Positions 37,440 through 45,648 of a stretch of 64,000 bases of DNA are shown in pieces (positions within the stretch are counted from its first letter, which is position 1; each line of letters starts with the position of its first letter). The translations under genes and the position numbers were made by a program. Origin of the DNA: Sphingobacteriaceae bacterium (GTDB taxonomy: Bacteria > Bacteroidota > Bacteroidia > Sphingobacteriales > Sphingobacteriaceae); assembly GCA_903642215.1 (NCBI GenBank), contig CAHJWG010000001.1, positions 868,001-932,000 of the forward strand. Direction: 5' to 3'. The notes beneath the pieces were generated by a model that saw nothing but the letters and a program-made list of their open reading frames with translations, searched no databases and was not told the DNA's origin.

Positions 37440-37668
37440 GATCAGGTTTTCGCCCTCTTTCAGTTCTTTTTGCTTGAACAAAAAGAACCAAAAATTCAAG
37501 AACAGACGATCGCCTCCGGGCGTCTGTCCGGGCTACCACACCTGTGTGGCTACTTTGTAAACGGCTTTATATTAGAACAAAAATAAACGCTTTAAATTTC
37601 CATTATAAACGTAACCACGCAGGCGCGCTGGGTTAAATGCCGCCCGGAGGCGATCCGGCATTCTTTAT
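37440..37668. repeat. R3 composite repeat
   Basis: A palindrome GTTCTTTTTGCTTG / AACAAAAAGAAC (37463-37488) is followed by a perfect 15-base inverted pair, GATCGCCTCCGGGCG (37508-37522) and CGCCCGGAGGCGATC (37641-37655). The left half recurs in inverted orientation at 57974-58030. No credible gene lies between 37296 and 37705; the small frame that crosses this region is made of the repeats. Confidence 0.8.
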
Positions 37669-37705
37669 TTTTTCGTTTTTTTGCGTCAAGATAAAAGCAC
37701 AAAAA

Positions 37706-38995
37706 TCAATATAGCAACCTAAACCTGATTGTGTGTTCAATCTGCTTCAGTTCTGCTAAAACCTGCCGGCCGTAACCGGCATTTACATCCGTAATTACAT
37801 AACCGATCTGTGCGTTGGTTACTAAAAATTCTCCTACAATATTAATATCATGCCGAGCGAAAACATCGTTGATTTTAGCCAGAATGCCCGGCACATTTTT
37901 ATGAATATGAATTAAACGGTGTGCATTGTTGATGCGTGGCGGCTGCAAATCCGGGAAGTTTGTGCTTGTATGCGTTTTGCCTTCGTTCATAAAATCCATC
38001 ACCCGTTTCGGGATAAAATCCGTGTTACGCGGATTATGCTTTACGTCATCAAAAATAATAATGCCTTTTTCGCAAGCAAATTCGGCTGTTTTGCGGTTGA
38101 TTTTGCCGAAACAGCCAATTACTTTTAAGCGTCCGGCGTTTTCTAACTGTGCTTCAATTGGCTGTGTTTCTTCATCGCAGAATAAAATTCCGGCTTCTTC
38201 CAGATACTTTTCTTCAATTTTTGTGCGGATGCGGATGTTGTAACCTTCTTTAGCCAGCTGCACCACGGCTTCATCGGCAACTTCGCCGGCAACCAAACAT
38301 TTGATCCGGTTTTTAGGATAAGAAATGGCGCGCGGAAACTTGTTGATGTACAAAAATTCATCAAAACTGGGCGTAACATAATCTGCTTTTTCTACAATGG
38401 TTTTGCGTTCGATGTTCTCCGTAAAAGCAAAAAACTTTTTGATCAAGCCATATTCTTTCAGCTGAAAATCAGAATGCCCGTCGCCGATACCAAAAATCTC
38501 GCCTTGTAAATTCAGTTCGCGCAACAGTTTTACTTTGCCGCCTTCCTGCGAAAGCGGGTTTTCGCGGTCGTAACCAATAATGTTTCCTCTGTCATCAAAC
38601 TCAAAAGTATTGGCATAAATATTTTCAGTTTTGATGTGATATTTGGTAACTACGGGAATGATAAATTCTTTAAATCCTCCGGAAACGATCAAAACTTCAT
38701 CCTTGTGTTCCTTAAAAAAGTTACCGTTTCTAGAAAATGAAGCTGATACTTTTTTACGTAAGTGCTTTACTAACAAATCTAAATGGATGCGGTTCGCCTG
38801 CAACAATTTGACGCGGCCGGCCAAACTTTCAGAAAACGACAAGCGGCCTTCCATCGCGGCATTGGTTAAATCTTCAATCTGTTTATAAACCTTTTCACGG
38901 TCGGGATCGTCTTTTAGTGAGATTCGGGCTAATTCGTCAAGCGCTTCAACCTGTGTAAATGTACTGTCGAAATCGATGATGAAATACTGATTCAT
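37706..38995 (-). CDS. HAD phosphatase (SerB-like) fused to PGDH-derived ACT module
   Basis: A 429-residue multidomain protein. Residues 1-210 form a HAD-IB phosphatase: nucleophile motif YFIIDFDSTFT, motif II IVSGGF, and motif IV FGIGDGHSDFQL, as in phosphoserine phosphatase. Residues about 225-345 resemble the substrate-binding half of D-3-phosphoglycerate dehydrogenase (LKVIGCFGKINR, ACEKGIIIFDD, then TSTNFPDLQPPR). They skip the NAD-binding Rossmann domain that should lie between those segments. Residues about 350-429 are an ACT domain like the SerA C-terminus (HRLIHIHKNVPGILAKIN). It may be an L-serine-sensing phosphoserine phosphatase. Confidence 0.85.
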   Translation of the reverse strand: MNQYFIIDFDSTFTQVEALDELARISLKDDPDREKVYKQIEDLTNAAMEGRLSFSESLAGRVKLLQANRIHLDLLVKHLRKKVSASFSRNGNFFKEHKDEVLIVSGGFKEFIIPVVTKYHIKTENIYANTFEFDDRGNIIGYDRENPLSQEGGKVKLLRELNLQGEIFGIGDGHSDFQLKEYGLIKKFFAFTENIERKTIVEKADYVTPSFDEFLYINKFPRAISYPKNRIKCLVAGEVADEAVVQLAKEGYNIRIRTKIEEKYLEEAGILFCDEETQPIEAQLENAGRLKVIGCFGKINRKTAEFACEKGIIIFDDVKHNPRNTDFIPKRVMDFMNEGKTHTSTNFPDLQPPRINNAHRLIHIHKNVPGILAKINDVFARHDINIVGEFLVTNAQIGYVITDVNAGYGRQVLAELKQIEHTIRFRLLY

Positions 38996-39029
38996 GTTTT
39001 AAATTTTAGAAGGCGCAAAGGTGAGGAAT

Positions 39030-39135
39030 TTTTGGGGAAGAGCGAGGGGGAAAGAGCGATGAGCGGTTGGAATCAGTTTTTAACAATCAGCTTTCGGCTA
39101 AATGCAAGTCACACTTAAAACTTACAACTTACAAC
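39030..39135. repeat. Purine-rich / AC-rich spacer related to 17375-17506
   Basis: G/A-rich GGGGAAGAGCGAGGGGGAAA is followed by CAATCAGCTTT and near-tandem ACTTACAACTTACAAC units. It shares the layout and CAATCAGCTT core of the spacer before lipB. Lies between two minus-strand genes. Confidence 0.45.
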
Positions 39136-39141
39136 TAAAAT

Positions 39142-39528
39142 TCAACTCAAAATCGGCACTGGTTTTTTCTCCTCGTCCACTGCAACAAAGGTAAATTCAC
39201 CGTGGATGGCGCGGTAACGCACTTCTTCATACATCTGTTCTACAAAAATCTCGACCATTACTTTCATACTCGTCCGGCCGATGTGGATAACGCGGCCAAC
39301 CAGCTCCATAATTGTTCCGGCCGGGATGGGCACCGTAAAATTTATTTTATCCGAAGAAACTGTAACCAGCCGCATCCGGCTAAAACGGGTGGCTGTTATA
39401 AAAGCAACTTCGTCCATCATCATCATGGCCGTGCCGCCGAAAAGCGTATCGTAATGGTTGGTTGTATTTGGGAAAATGGTTTTAAAAACCCGCGTTACAG
39501 AATTTTCAATGCGTTCTTCAGTTGTCAT
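39142..39528 (-). CDS. Acyl-CoA thioesterase (hotdog fold)
   Basis: A 128-residue hotdog protein of the YciA/BACH type. The segment NHYDTLFGGTAMMMMDEVAF contains the conserved catalytic Asp-Glu neighbourhood, and VELVGRVIHIGRTSMKV-like strands follow. It would hydrolyse acyl-CoA esters in the cytoplasm; chain-length preference is unknown. Confidence 0.88.
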   Translation of the reverse strand: MTTEERIENSVTRVFKTIFPNTTNHYDTLFGGTAMMMMDEVAFITATRFSRMRLVTVSSDKINFTVPIPAGTIMELVGRVIHIGRTSMKVMVEIFVEQMYEEVRYRAIHGEFTFVAVDEEKKPVPILS

Positions 39529-39577
39529 TTACAAAAATAATGTTAAAAATGGAAGGCTAAGCTTTTATATATTTGCT

Positions 39578-40543
39578 TTAAAACGTTTCGCAAATTTCCT
39601 TAATCGATTGGCTAATCGGTTTAAACTTAAAACCAATTGCTTCTTTTACCTTATAATTATCGTAATCCTGAATCCGGCTGGCTGCTTGTGCCGAAATTTT
39701 ATCAACGCCCATTTTTTTACCGGTAAAAAAAGTACCCAACGCAGAAGCGCGCCAGGCAATTTCCAGCATCCAGGATTTCGCTTCCTGCACCGGTGGTTTT
39801 AAGTTAAAGCAGTTCGCTATTTCTGTAAACAGCGTTTTGTACGTCTTATTTTCAGCGTTTAAGATAAAACGTTCGCTTCGGATTTTACTTTCCATCAGTA
39901 AAATCATTGCTTTGGCTACATCTTCCACGTCAACTAAACCGCAACTGCCGGAAGTATAAAATTTTAAGCCTTTTTTAACTGTTTCAAAAATTTGCCCGGT
40001 GCCGTCTTTGCCGGCATTCTTGCCAATAATTAATGACGGATTAACGATCACAGCATCCAAACCTTCGGCAATGCCGCGCCAAACTTCCATTTCACTTTCG
40101 TACTTGGAAATTGCGTAAGCATTATCTTTCGGCGTTTCCTCCAGGTGATGGTTTTCGTTAATCAGTTCGCCGGGTTTACCTTCGCCAATGGCAGCAATCG
40201 AACTTACATGTAATAACCGGATACCATTTTCGGCACATAAATTAACCAAGTTGGCTGTGCCTTCCACATTAGTTTTGATCAGTTTTTTTTTGAGGGAAGG
40301 ATCAAAAGAAACCAATGCCGCACAATTATAAACCTGGGTAACGCCTTGCAGTGCTTCGTTTAAGGTATCAATTTTAAGCAAATCGGCTTCAACCCAAACA
40401 ATTTTATCTTGAAAAGGAGTTAAGATTTCAGGAGTTTTAGAAGAAGCCCGTTTGGTACAGCGGATGCTGTTTTTACCGGCTAAAAATAGTTGCCGGCAAA
40501 CTTCCGAACCGAGAAAACCTGTTGCGCCTGTTAGTAAAATCAT
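39578..40543 (-). CDS. NAD-dependent epimerase/dehydratase (extended SDR)
   Basis: A 321-residue extended SDR. The cofactor motif is TGATGFLGSEV, and the catalytic Tyr-Lys pair is in NAYAISKYESE with Ser in LLHVSSIAAIG. It may act on NDP-sugars or on dihydroflavonol-like carbonyls; the exact substrate is not visible. A decayed copy of its 5' end is found 1.4 kb away at 41867-41968. Confidence 0.88.
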   Translation of the reverse strand: MILLTGATGFLGSEVCRQLFLAGKNSIRCTKRASSKTPEILTPFQDKIVWVEADLLKIDTLNEALQGVTQVYNCAALVSFDPSLKKKLIKTNVEGTANLVNLCAENGIRLLHVSSIAAIGEGKPGELINENHHLEETPKDNAYAISKYESEMEVWRGIAEGLDAVIVNPSLIIGKNAGKDGTGQIFETVKKGLKFYTSGSCGLVDVEDVAKAMILLMESKIRSERFILNAENKTYKTLFTEIANCFNLKPPVQEAKSWMLEIAWRASALGTFFTGKKMGVDKISAQAASRIQDYDNYKVKEAIGFKFKPISQSIKEICETF

Positions 40544-40754
40544 GGAATTTTTAAAATAGTGATCTTGGCAAAGTTAAATCTATTTACAATTTAGTAATCA
40601 GTTTAGTTATTTTAATCAATCTCCACAACTTGATCAAAAATTATTTGTGGATTATTAAATTGTGTTCGTATAAAACCATAATTTCATCATCAAAACTACC
40701 TCGTATAAACAAAAGTAAAACCTGGTTAAGTTGTATTTATCAACCAAAAATTAA

Positions 40755-41843
40755 ATGGATAACACAAATATTGTTAAGTATACACACAGAAATTATGGTT
40801 TGGATTTGGTAAGGGCATTAGCTATAAGTATTGTATTAGCCGCTCATTTTGCAAAAAAGATGGAAGTACTTGGATTTTGGGGCGTAGAATTATTTTTTGT
40901 TTTAAGCGGTTTTTTAATCGGACAAATTTTATGGCGAAATTTTAATTTGTCTAACTATTGGAACTTTAAACATGTATTTAACTTTTGGTCGAGAAGATGG
41001 TGGCGAACGTTACCAAACTATTATTTATTTCTGTTGATCACACTGGTATTTTCATATTATGTTTATTTCCCGATGCCAGGTTCTTTTGCGGTATTTACTA
41101 AATATCTTTGGTTTGGGCAAGACTTAGTAAATACTAACAACAATGGTTTTTATAGTTTTTCCTGGAGTTTATGTATCGAAGAATGGTTTTATCTGTTGTT
41201 CCCAATCTTTTTATTATTATTTACAGCTTTAGGTTTTCAAAAAAAGCAGTCCTTTCTATTTACTTTTATTGTGTTTTTTATTGCTTCAATTTCTTTTAGA
41301 TTTTACTTATCGAATGCCGGTATTGGTTCAATCAGAACAATCACACTTGCCAGATTAGATTCTATATGTTGTGGCGTGGTAATCGCTTATATTACTACCG
41401 TTTTTTCATTATCTGTTTATTTAAAAAGAATAGTTTTTGCATCAGGGATATTGATACTTTTTATATCCGCATTTTTAGTATTCTACTTCAAAATACCATT
41501 TCAAAACCTGGGCAATAATCAAATTATGTTACTGATAGTTCCAATTTCAGCATCGCTTTTACTTCCCTATACCATGTTGTTAAAAGCACCGGCCGGTAAA
41601 TTAAAATTGTTTTCAGTTTGTATAGAAAAGCTAAGTTTATGGTCATATTCAATTTATTTAAGCCATATTCCCATACTTTTTACTGTTTACTTTTTGATGA
41701 ACGATATCCGCAATACTACATTTGGCAATGTGTTATCTAAAGTTGTGGGGCTTACGTTAACAATAACAATATCCGGGTTGTTATTTAAATACTTTGAACT
41801 TCCGTTAACACGAAACCGGCCAAAAGAAATTGTTGCTAAATAG
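40755..41843 (+). CDS. Acyltransferase-3 family membrane protein (OafA-like)
   Basis: A 362-residue integral membrane O-acyltransferase with about ten helices. The signature LVRALAISIVLAAHFAKKM carries the conserved Arg and His, and WSLCIEEWFYLLFPIFLL is the second conserved block. Such enzymes add acetyl or other acyl groups to surface polysaccharides or antibiotics. The gene and its 211-base upstream region are visibly AT-richer than their neighbours and are flanked by a real and a broken copy of the epimerase start, which suggests acquisition. Monocistronic. Confidence 0.88.
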   Translation: MDNTNIVKYTHRNYGLDLVRALAISIVLAAHFAKKMEVLGFWGVELFFVLSGFLIGQILWRNFNLSNYWNFKHVFNFWSRRWWRTLPNYYLFLLITLVFSYYVYFPMPGSFAVFTKYLWFGQDLVNTNNNGFYSFSWSLCIEEWFYLLFPIFLLLFTALGFQKKQSFLFTFIVFFIASISFRFYLSNAGIGSIRTITLARLDSICCGVVIAYITTVFSLSVYLKRIVFASGILILFISAFLVFYFKIPFQNLGNNQIMLLIVPISASLLLPYTMLLKAPAGKLKLFSVCIEKLSLWSYSIYLSHIPILFTVYFLMNDIRNTTFGNVLSKVVGLTLTITISGLLFKYFELPLTRNRPKEIVAK

Positions 41844-41866
41844 TGCCTGGCATTTATGCTGATTTC

Positions 41867-41968
41867 TTAAAAAACAAACTCACACTTTCGTACAACGAAT
41901 GCTGTTTTTATGGGATAAAATTGGTTGCCGGCAAACTTCTGAATCTGTTGCACTTGGTATTAAATTTA
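41867..41968 (-). pseudogene. Remnant of a second epimerase gene (5' end only)
   Basis: Translated on the minus strand this gives ATDSEVCRQPILSHKNSIRC followed by TKV, compared with GSEVCRQLFLAGKNSIRCTK at the start of the intact epimerase (39578-40543). The nucleotide match is about 80 percent over 60 bases, with a roughly 9-base deletion near the start. Only the first 30 codons survive; the body would have extended into the place now held by the acyltransferase 3' end. Confidence 0.8.
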
Positions 41969-42025
41969 TGCAAATGTTTTGATGCTAACAACTACAGAAG
42001 TGAGTTTTTAAGAAAAATTTAAAAT

Positions 42026-42565
42026 ATGTTAATCAGCAAAATACAACTGCTTTTGGTAGCAGGTATTACTTGTATAAACCTGGGTTTGAATTATCGGTCT
42101 GCGCCAAACCCTCAGCCTAAACTTAAAGGTAACTTTACCACAAAAGGCAGGCAGCAATTAGTTTGGTTAATCCCGCCGAAAATAGATTCTACACAAATTA
42201 ATTGCACCGGTGGTTGTGCCGTTATTTTAAAATTTACTAATCCTAAAATTCCGGTTGTTAAAATTGAAGGTGCTATCGGCGGTACACTTTATAATTTAGG
42301 CGATTTAAATAACGACGGTAAAGAAGAGATCGGGATTTTGCACGAATGGTTTAACGGTTGCTGGAACGCTTTTGATGTTTATACTTTTAAACACGGTTTC
42401 TGGGAGATGGCCGTTCCGCCGATCAGTACGCATTGCAACCAGTGGGAAGCCAATTTAAAACCGATTGTAAAAGATCCTGCAAAAAAAGGTTTTGTAAAAA
42501 TTACTTACAGTGCCTTTGAAAATAATGATATTGTTTTCAAAACGAAGTCGGTTGCGGTTAAGTAG
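42026..42565 (+). CDS. Secreted protein of unknown function
   Basis: A 179-residue exported protein with an N-terminal hydrophobic segment (MLISKIQLLLVAGITCINLG). The central NLGDLNNDGKEEIGILHEW resembles a single FG-GAP/calcium-loop blade (DLNNDGKEE). Four Cys residues (two in NCTGGCAVIL, one in NGCWN, one in THCNQW) probably form disulfides. I do not recognise the family. Confidence 0.65.
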   Translation: MLISKIQLLLVAGITCINLGLNYRSAPNPQPKLKGNFTTKGRQQLVWLIPPKIDSTQINCTGGCAVILKFTNPKIPVVKIEGAIGGTLYNLGDLNNDGKEEIGILHEWFNGCWNAFDVYTFKHGFWEMAVPPISTHCNQWEANLKPIVKDPAKKGFVKITYSAFENNDIVFKTKSVAVK

Positions 42566-42613
42566 GCTTTAATAGTTCTTCGGTAATTAAGATCAGAAAT
42601 ATAAAAATTATCA

Positions 42614-42624
42614 ATACTTCTTTT
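42614..42624 (-). repeat. Dispersed element, TC class
   Basis: ATACTTCTTTT, then ACCGCCATAAATTCC; intergenic, upstream of the arginase-like gene. Confidence 0.85.
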
Positions 42625-42688
42625 ACCGCCATAAATTCCGCAATTTCTTTAAAATATTAGATATTTGGGCCAGAACTAATCTGCTTAA

Positions 42689-43873
42689 ATGTCTTTAATT
42701 GATTTTTTTACGCCTGTTGATGAAGCGCGTTTGTTTCCCGAAAATGTTTTTAACAACGGCCGTTTGGGTACTTGTATCGCAATTTTTACCGATCATTTTC
42801 CGGATCTGGAAAATACAAAACCTGACATCGCTTTAATTGGTGTGCAGGAAGACCGGAACGCCGACGGCAATACAGGTTGCGCGCTCGGCCCGGATTATAT
42901 CCGCGAAAAACTATATCAGTTATATGAAGGCGGTTACAAAACCAAAATTGCTGATCTGGGCAATATCCGCCGCGGCGAAACGGTAACCGATACTTATATC
43001 GCCCTAAAAACAGTAGTAGCCGAATTGATTAAAATGGATATTCTGCCTGTTATTATCGGCGGCAGTCAGGATTTAACGTATGTCCAATATCTGGCTTACG
43101 AAGTGCTGGAGCAAAAGGTAGATTTAGTTGTGGTGGATGCCAAACTGGATATGGAAGACGATAACTTTCAGGATAGTATCGAAACAACTTCAGCAGCATA
43201 CCTCAACAAAATTTTTATGCACGAGCCGGATATGTTGTTCAACTTCAGCAACATCGGTTATCAAACTTATTTTGTAAACCAGGAGCGTTTGCAGATGATG
43301 GAAAAACTGTATTTTGATGTGCATCGTTTAGGTATTTTAAGCGGAAAAATTCAATTAACAGAACCCATTATCCGTAATGCCAGCATGATCAGTTTTGATG
43401 TTGGCGCCATTCGTTCTTCTGATGCGCAGGCAAATTACAACGCCGTGCCGAATGGTTTTTACGGAGAAGATGCCTGCCAGATTTGCCGTTACGCCGGTTT
43501 TAACGATAAATTAACTTCTATAGGTTTTTACGAATTTAATCCGGCTTATGATCACAACGGACAAACAGCGATGTTGCTGGCGCAGATGATCTGGTATTTT
43601 GTAGACGGTTTTTACAACCGGAAAAAAGATTTCCCACTTCATCCAAAATCACAATATTTAATCTATAAAACGAGTTTAAAGCATAAAGAGCACGAACTGG
43701 TTTTTGTAAAAAGTAAAAAATCCGACCGCTGGTGGATGCAGATTCCGTATCCGACGGCAGGTTCTAAAAACGAGCGTTTCCATTGGGTGCCATGCCATTA
43801 TGACGATTATTTGCTGGCAGTTTCCGGCGAAATGCCTGATCTTTGGTGGCGCACTTATCAAAAACTAATTTAA
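42689..43873 (+). CDS. Arginase/formimidoylglutamase-like protein with altered metal ligands
   Basis: A 394-residue protein with the ureohydrolase fold, including IALIGVQEDRNADGNTGCAL and strands in the family order. The three metal-ligand motifs are changed: GG-x-H has become GGSQDLTY, DAHxD has become DAKLDM, and SxDVDxxDP has become SFDVGAIRSSDA. At least two His and two Asp ligands are therefore missing, and hydrolase activity is doubtful. The C-terminal 80 residues (HPKSQYLIYKTSLKHKEHEL onward) form an extra domain. Annotation as formimidoylglutamase should be treated with care. Confidence 0.82.
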   Translation: MSLIDFFTPVDEARLFPENVFNNGRLGTCIAIFTDHFPDLENTKPDIALIGVQEDRNADGNTGCALGPDYIREKLYQLYEGGYKTKIADLGNIRRGETVTDTYIALKTVVAELIKMDILPVIIGGSQDLTYVQYLAYEVLEQKVDLVVVDAKLDMEDDNFQDSIETTSAAYLNKIFMHEPDMLFNFSNIGYQTYFVNQERLQMMEKLYFDVHRLGILSGKIQLTEPIIRNASMISFDVGAIRSSDAQANYNAVPNGFYGEDACQICRYAGFNDKLTSIGFYEFNPAYDHNGQTAMLLAQMIWYFVDGFYNRKKDFPLHPKSQYLIYKTSLKHKEHELVFVKSKKSDRWWMQIPYPTAGSKNERFHWVPCHYDDYLLAVSGEMPDLWWRTYQKLI

Positions 43874-43890
43874 TAAATTGATAAAAGGGT

Positions 43891-43901
43891 ATGCTTCTTT
43901 T
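43891..43901 (-). repeat. Dispersed element, TC class
   Basis: ATGCTTCTTTT, then ATCACATAAAAAAG; 20 bases upstream of the DUF4369/thioredoxin ATG. Confidence 0.85.
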
Positions 43902-43920
43902 ATCACATAAAAAAGATAAT

Positions 43921-45036
43921 ATGAAAAAGATTTTGTTTTTTACGCTGGCTGCGTTGCCTTTTCTGGCAGATGCACAAACAGCAAATTATGATTTAAAAGG
44001 TAAGATTGGCCAGCTGGATATGCCGGCAAAAGCTTATTTGCTGCGCCGGGTTAACGGGCAAAATTCAGTAGATTCTGTTGCGTTGATGTCTGGCATTTTT
44101 GAATTTAAAGGGGCCGGTGACGGGCCGACACAAGCACTTTTAATTCTCGACCATACCGGAGTTGGCTTAAATAGTTTGGGCCGAGGTGCCGATGTGCTGA
44201 ATTTATATCTCGAAAACGGAAATATTTTTATCAACGGAACAGATTCTGTAAAAAAAGCTAAAATTACCGGTTCTAAATTAAACGACGATAACGCAAAATT
44301 GGCGGCCGCCATTAAACCGGTTATGGATAAAGCAGTAGTTTTAAATAATGATTATCAGAAAGCTACGGCAGCAGACCGCCCAAAATTTACGGATAAGTTT
44401 AAGGATTTACAGACTGAACAAAAGGTAATTCTGAAAAACTTTATCCAGCAAAACAAAACTTCATTTGTGAGTTTGGATGCGTTGCGGTCTTTTGCCGGCC
44501 CTTCTCCGGATTACAACGAAGTGATGCCGATTTTCAGCACTTTATCGCCGGCTTTACAAAACAGCGAAAACGGGAAAGATTACAAAGCTGCGCTGGATAA
44601 ACTGCAATTAACAGCTGTTGGTTCTGTTGCGCCGGATTTTACGCAGAATGATCCGGCAGGAAAACCAGTTAGCTTGTCGTCTTTTAAGGGAAAATATGTG
44701 CTGCTGGATTTCTGGGCTTCCTGGTGCGGCCCTTGCCGTCAGGAAAACCCAAATGTGGTAAAAGCTTACAATCAGTATAAAGGAAAAAACTTTACTATTT
44801 TGAGCGTTTCGTTGGATCGGCCGAATGGTAAAGATGCCTGGCTGCAAGCGATAAAAGATGACGGTTTAGCTTGGAATCACGTTTCTGATTTACAGTTCTG
44901 GAACAATCAGGCGGCAAAATTATACGGCGTTCAATCCATTCCGGGAAACTTTTTGATTGATCCAACCGGAAAAATTGTAGCTAAAGATTTGCGCGGCGAA
45001 GAGCTGGAGCAAACTTTAGCAAAGTTAATCAAGTAG
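43921..45036 (+). CDS. Secreted thiol-disulfide protein (DUF4369 + thioredoxin)
   Basis: A 371-residue exported protein. A signal peptide (MKKILFFTLAALPFLADAQ) is followed by a DUF4369-type N-terminal domain, a helical middle, and an AhpC/TSA-thioredoxin domain from about 235 with WASWCGPCRQ and SIPGNFLIDPTG (cis-Pro). It resembles ResA/TlpA reductants acting in the periplasm. I start at the ATG at 43921. The frame opens at 43891, but that ATG is the first three bases of a dispersed element and lacks a signal peptide context. Confidence 0.9.
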   Translation: MKKILFFTLAALPFLADAQTANYDLKGKIGQLDMPAKAYLLRRVNGQNSVDSVALMSGIFEFKGAGDGPTQALLILDHTGVGLNSLGRGADVLNLYLENGNIFINGTDSVKKAKITGSKLNDDNAKLAAAIKPVMDKAVVLNNDYQKATAADRPKFTDKFKDLQTEQKVILKNFIQQNKTSFVSLDALRSFAGPSPDYNEVMPIFSTLSPALQNSENGKDYKAALDKLQLTAVGSVAPDFTQNDPAGKPVSLSSFKGKYVLLDFWASWCGPCRQENPNVVKAYNQYKGKNFTILSVSLDRPNGKDAWLQAIKDDGLAWNHVSDLQFWNNQAAKLYGVQSIPGNFLIDPTGKIVAKDLRGEELEQTLAKLIK

Positions 45037-45048
45037 TAAAAAAAGCTT

Positions 45049-45092
45049 GATAAAAGAAGCACCAAATTGTTTATCAGTTCGGTGCTTCTTTT
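45049..45092. terminator. Bidirectional terminator made from a variant element pair
   Basis: AAAAGAAGCACC (45052-45063) pairs with GGTGCTTCTTTT (45081-45092), with further pairing of AATTG and CAGTT inside, followed by a T run on + and an A-rich run on the other side. It separates the convergent genes ending at 45036 and 45101. The stem is the dispersed element with its last bases changed from ATC to ACC on both arms, preserving the pairing. Confidence 0.8.
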
Positions 45093-45100
45093 TTTATAAA

Positions 45101-45595
45101 TTATTTTTCGTCTGCTGATGGCCCGTACAAACCTGGAACCGGCAAATCATTCAATCGCAAATAAACTGTTAATTGTCCGCGGTGATGGATCGAATGGTTC
45201 ATCGCAACAAAACGCAAAACGTTAATACGTGGCATATCAAAAATTACACGTTCGCCGTGTTGTAATTTCCAGTTGCCAAGCAGTGTTTCATCAGATGCAT
45301 TTTCCAGCGCAGCCAAAGCATTGGCCAAATAATTTTTTTGGTTTTGCAGGAGTTCTGCCTGAGTTTCTGCCGGTTTGGGTTGAGTGCCTGGGACAGAAAA
45401 ATCCATGCTTTCCGTTTGAATGATCGGCACAATCCAAGCCGTTAGCTGCGAAATATGATTAGCCAAAGCACCAAAACTCATGCTTTTTTCATGTGGTTTC
45501 CAGCCAAATTTTTCAACAGGAATAAGTTCAAAAACTCTTTCTGTTGAAGCTGATTCGCGCTTTAGTTCATTTATAAACTTTTCATTTAAAGCCAT
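45101..45595 (-). CDS. DinB family protein
   Basis: A 164-residue four-helix-bundle protein of the DinB/YfiT superfamily. The conserved metal-binding His pattern is visible at FGALANHISQ and at MNHSIHHRGQLTVYLR near the C-terminus. These proteins bind a divalent metal and many act as thiol transferases. Single gene. Confidence 0.87.
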   Translation of the reverse strand: MALNEKFINELKRESASTERVFELIPVEKFGWKPHEKSMSFGALANHISQLTAWIVPIIQTESMDFSVPGTQPKPAETQAELLQNQKNYLANALAALENASDETLLGNWKLQHGERVIFDMPRINVLRFVAMNHSIHHRGQLTVYLRLNDLPVPGLYGPSADEK

Positions 45596-45624
45596 TTTAT
45601 TTAGGTTAAATGTGATTAATTGTA

Positions 45625-45635
45625 ATGCTTCTTTT
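45625..45635 (-). repeat. Dispersed element, TC class
   Basis: ATGCTTCTTTT, then ATCGGGTAAAAACTC; between purD and the DinB gene. Confidence 0.85.
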
Positions 45636-45648
45636 ATCGGGTAAAAAC

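Noticed and set aside
37354..37539. 61-codon minus-strand frame between usp and the HAD-ACT gene
   Set aside because: Made entirely of repeats R2/R3; no start context or protein similarity.
43891..43920. Upstream extension of the DUF4369/thioredoxin gene (MLLLSHKKDN)
   Set aside because: The codons are a dispersed element; the signal peptide begins at ATG 43921.
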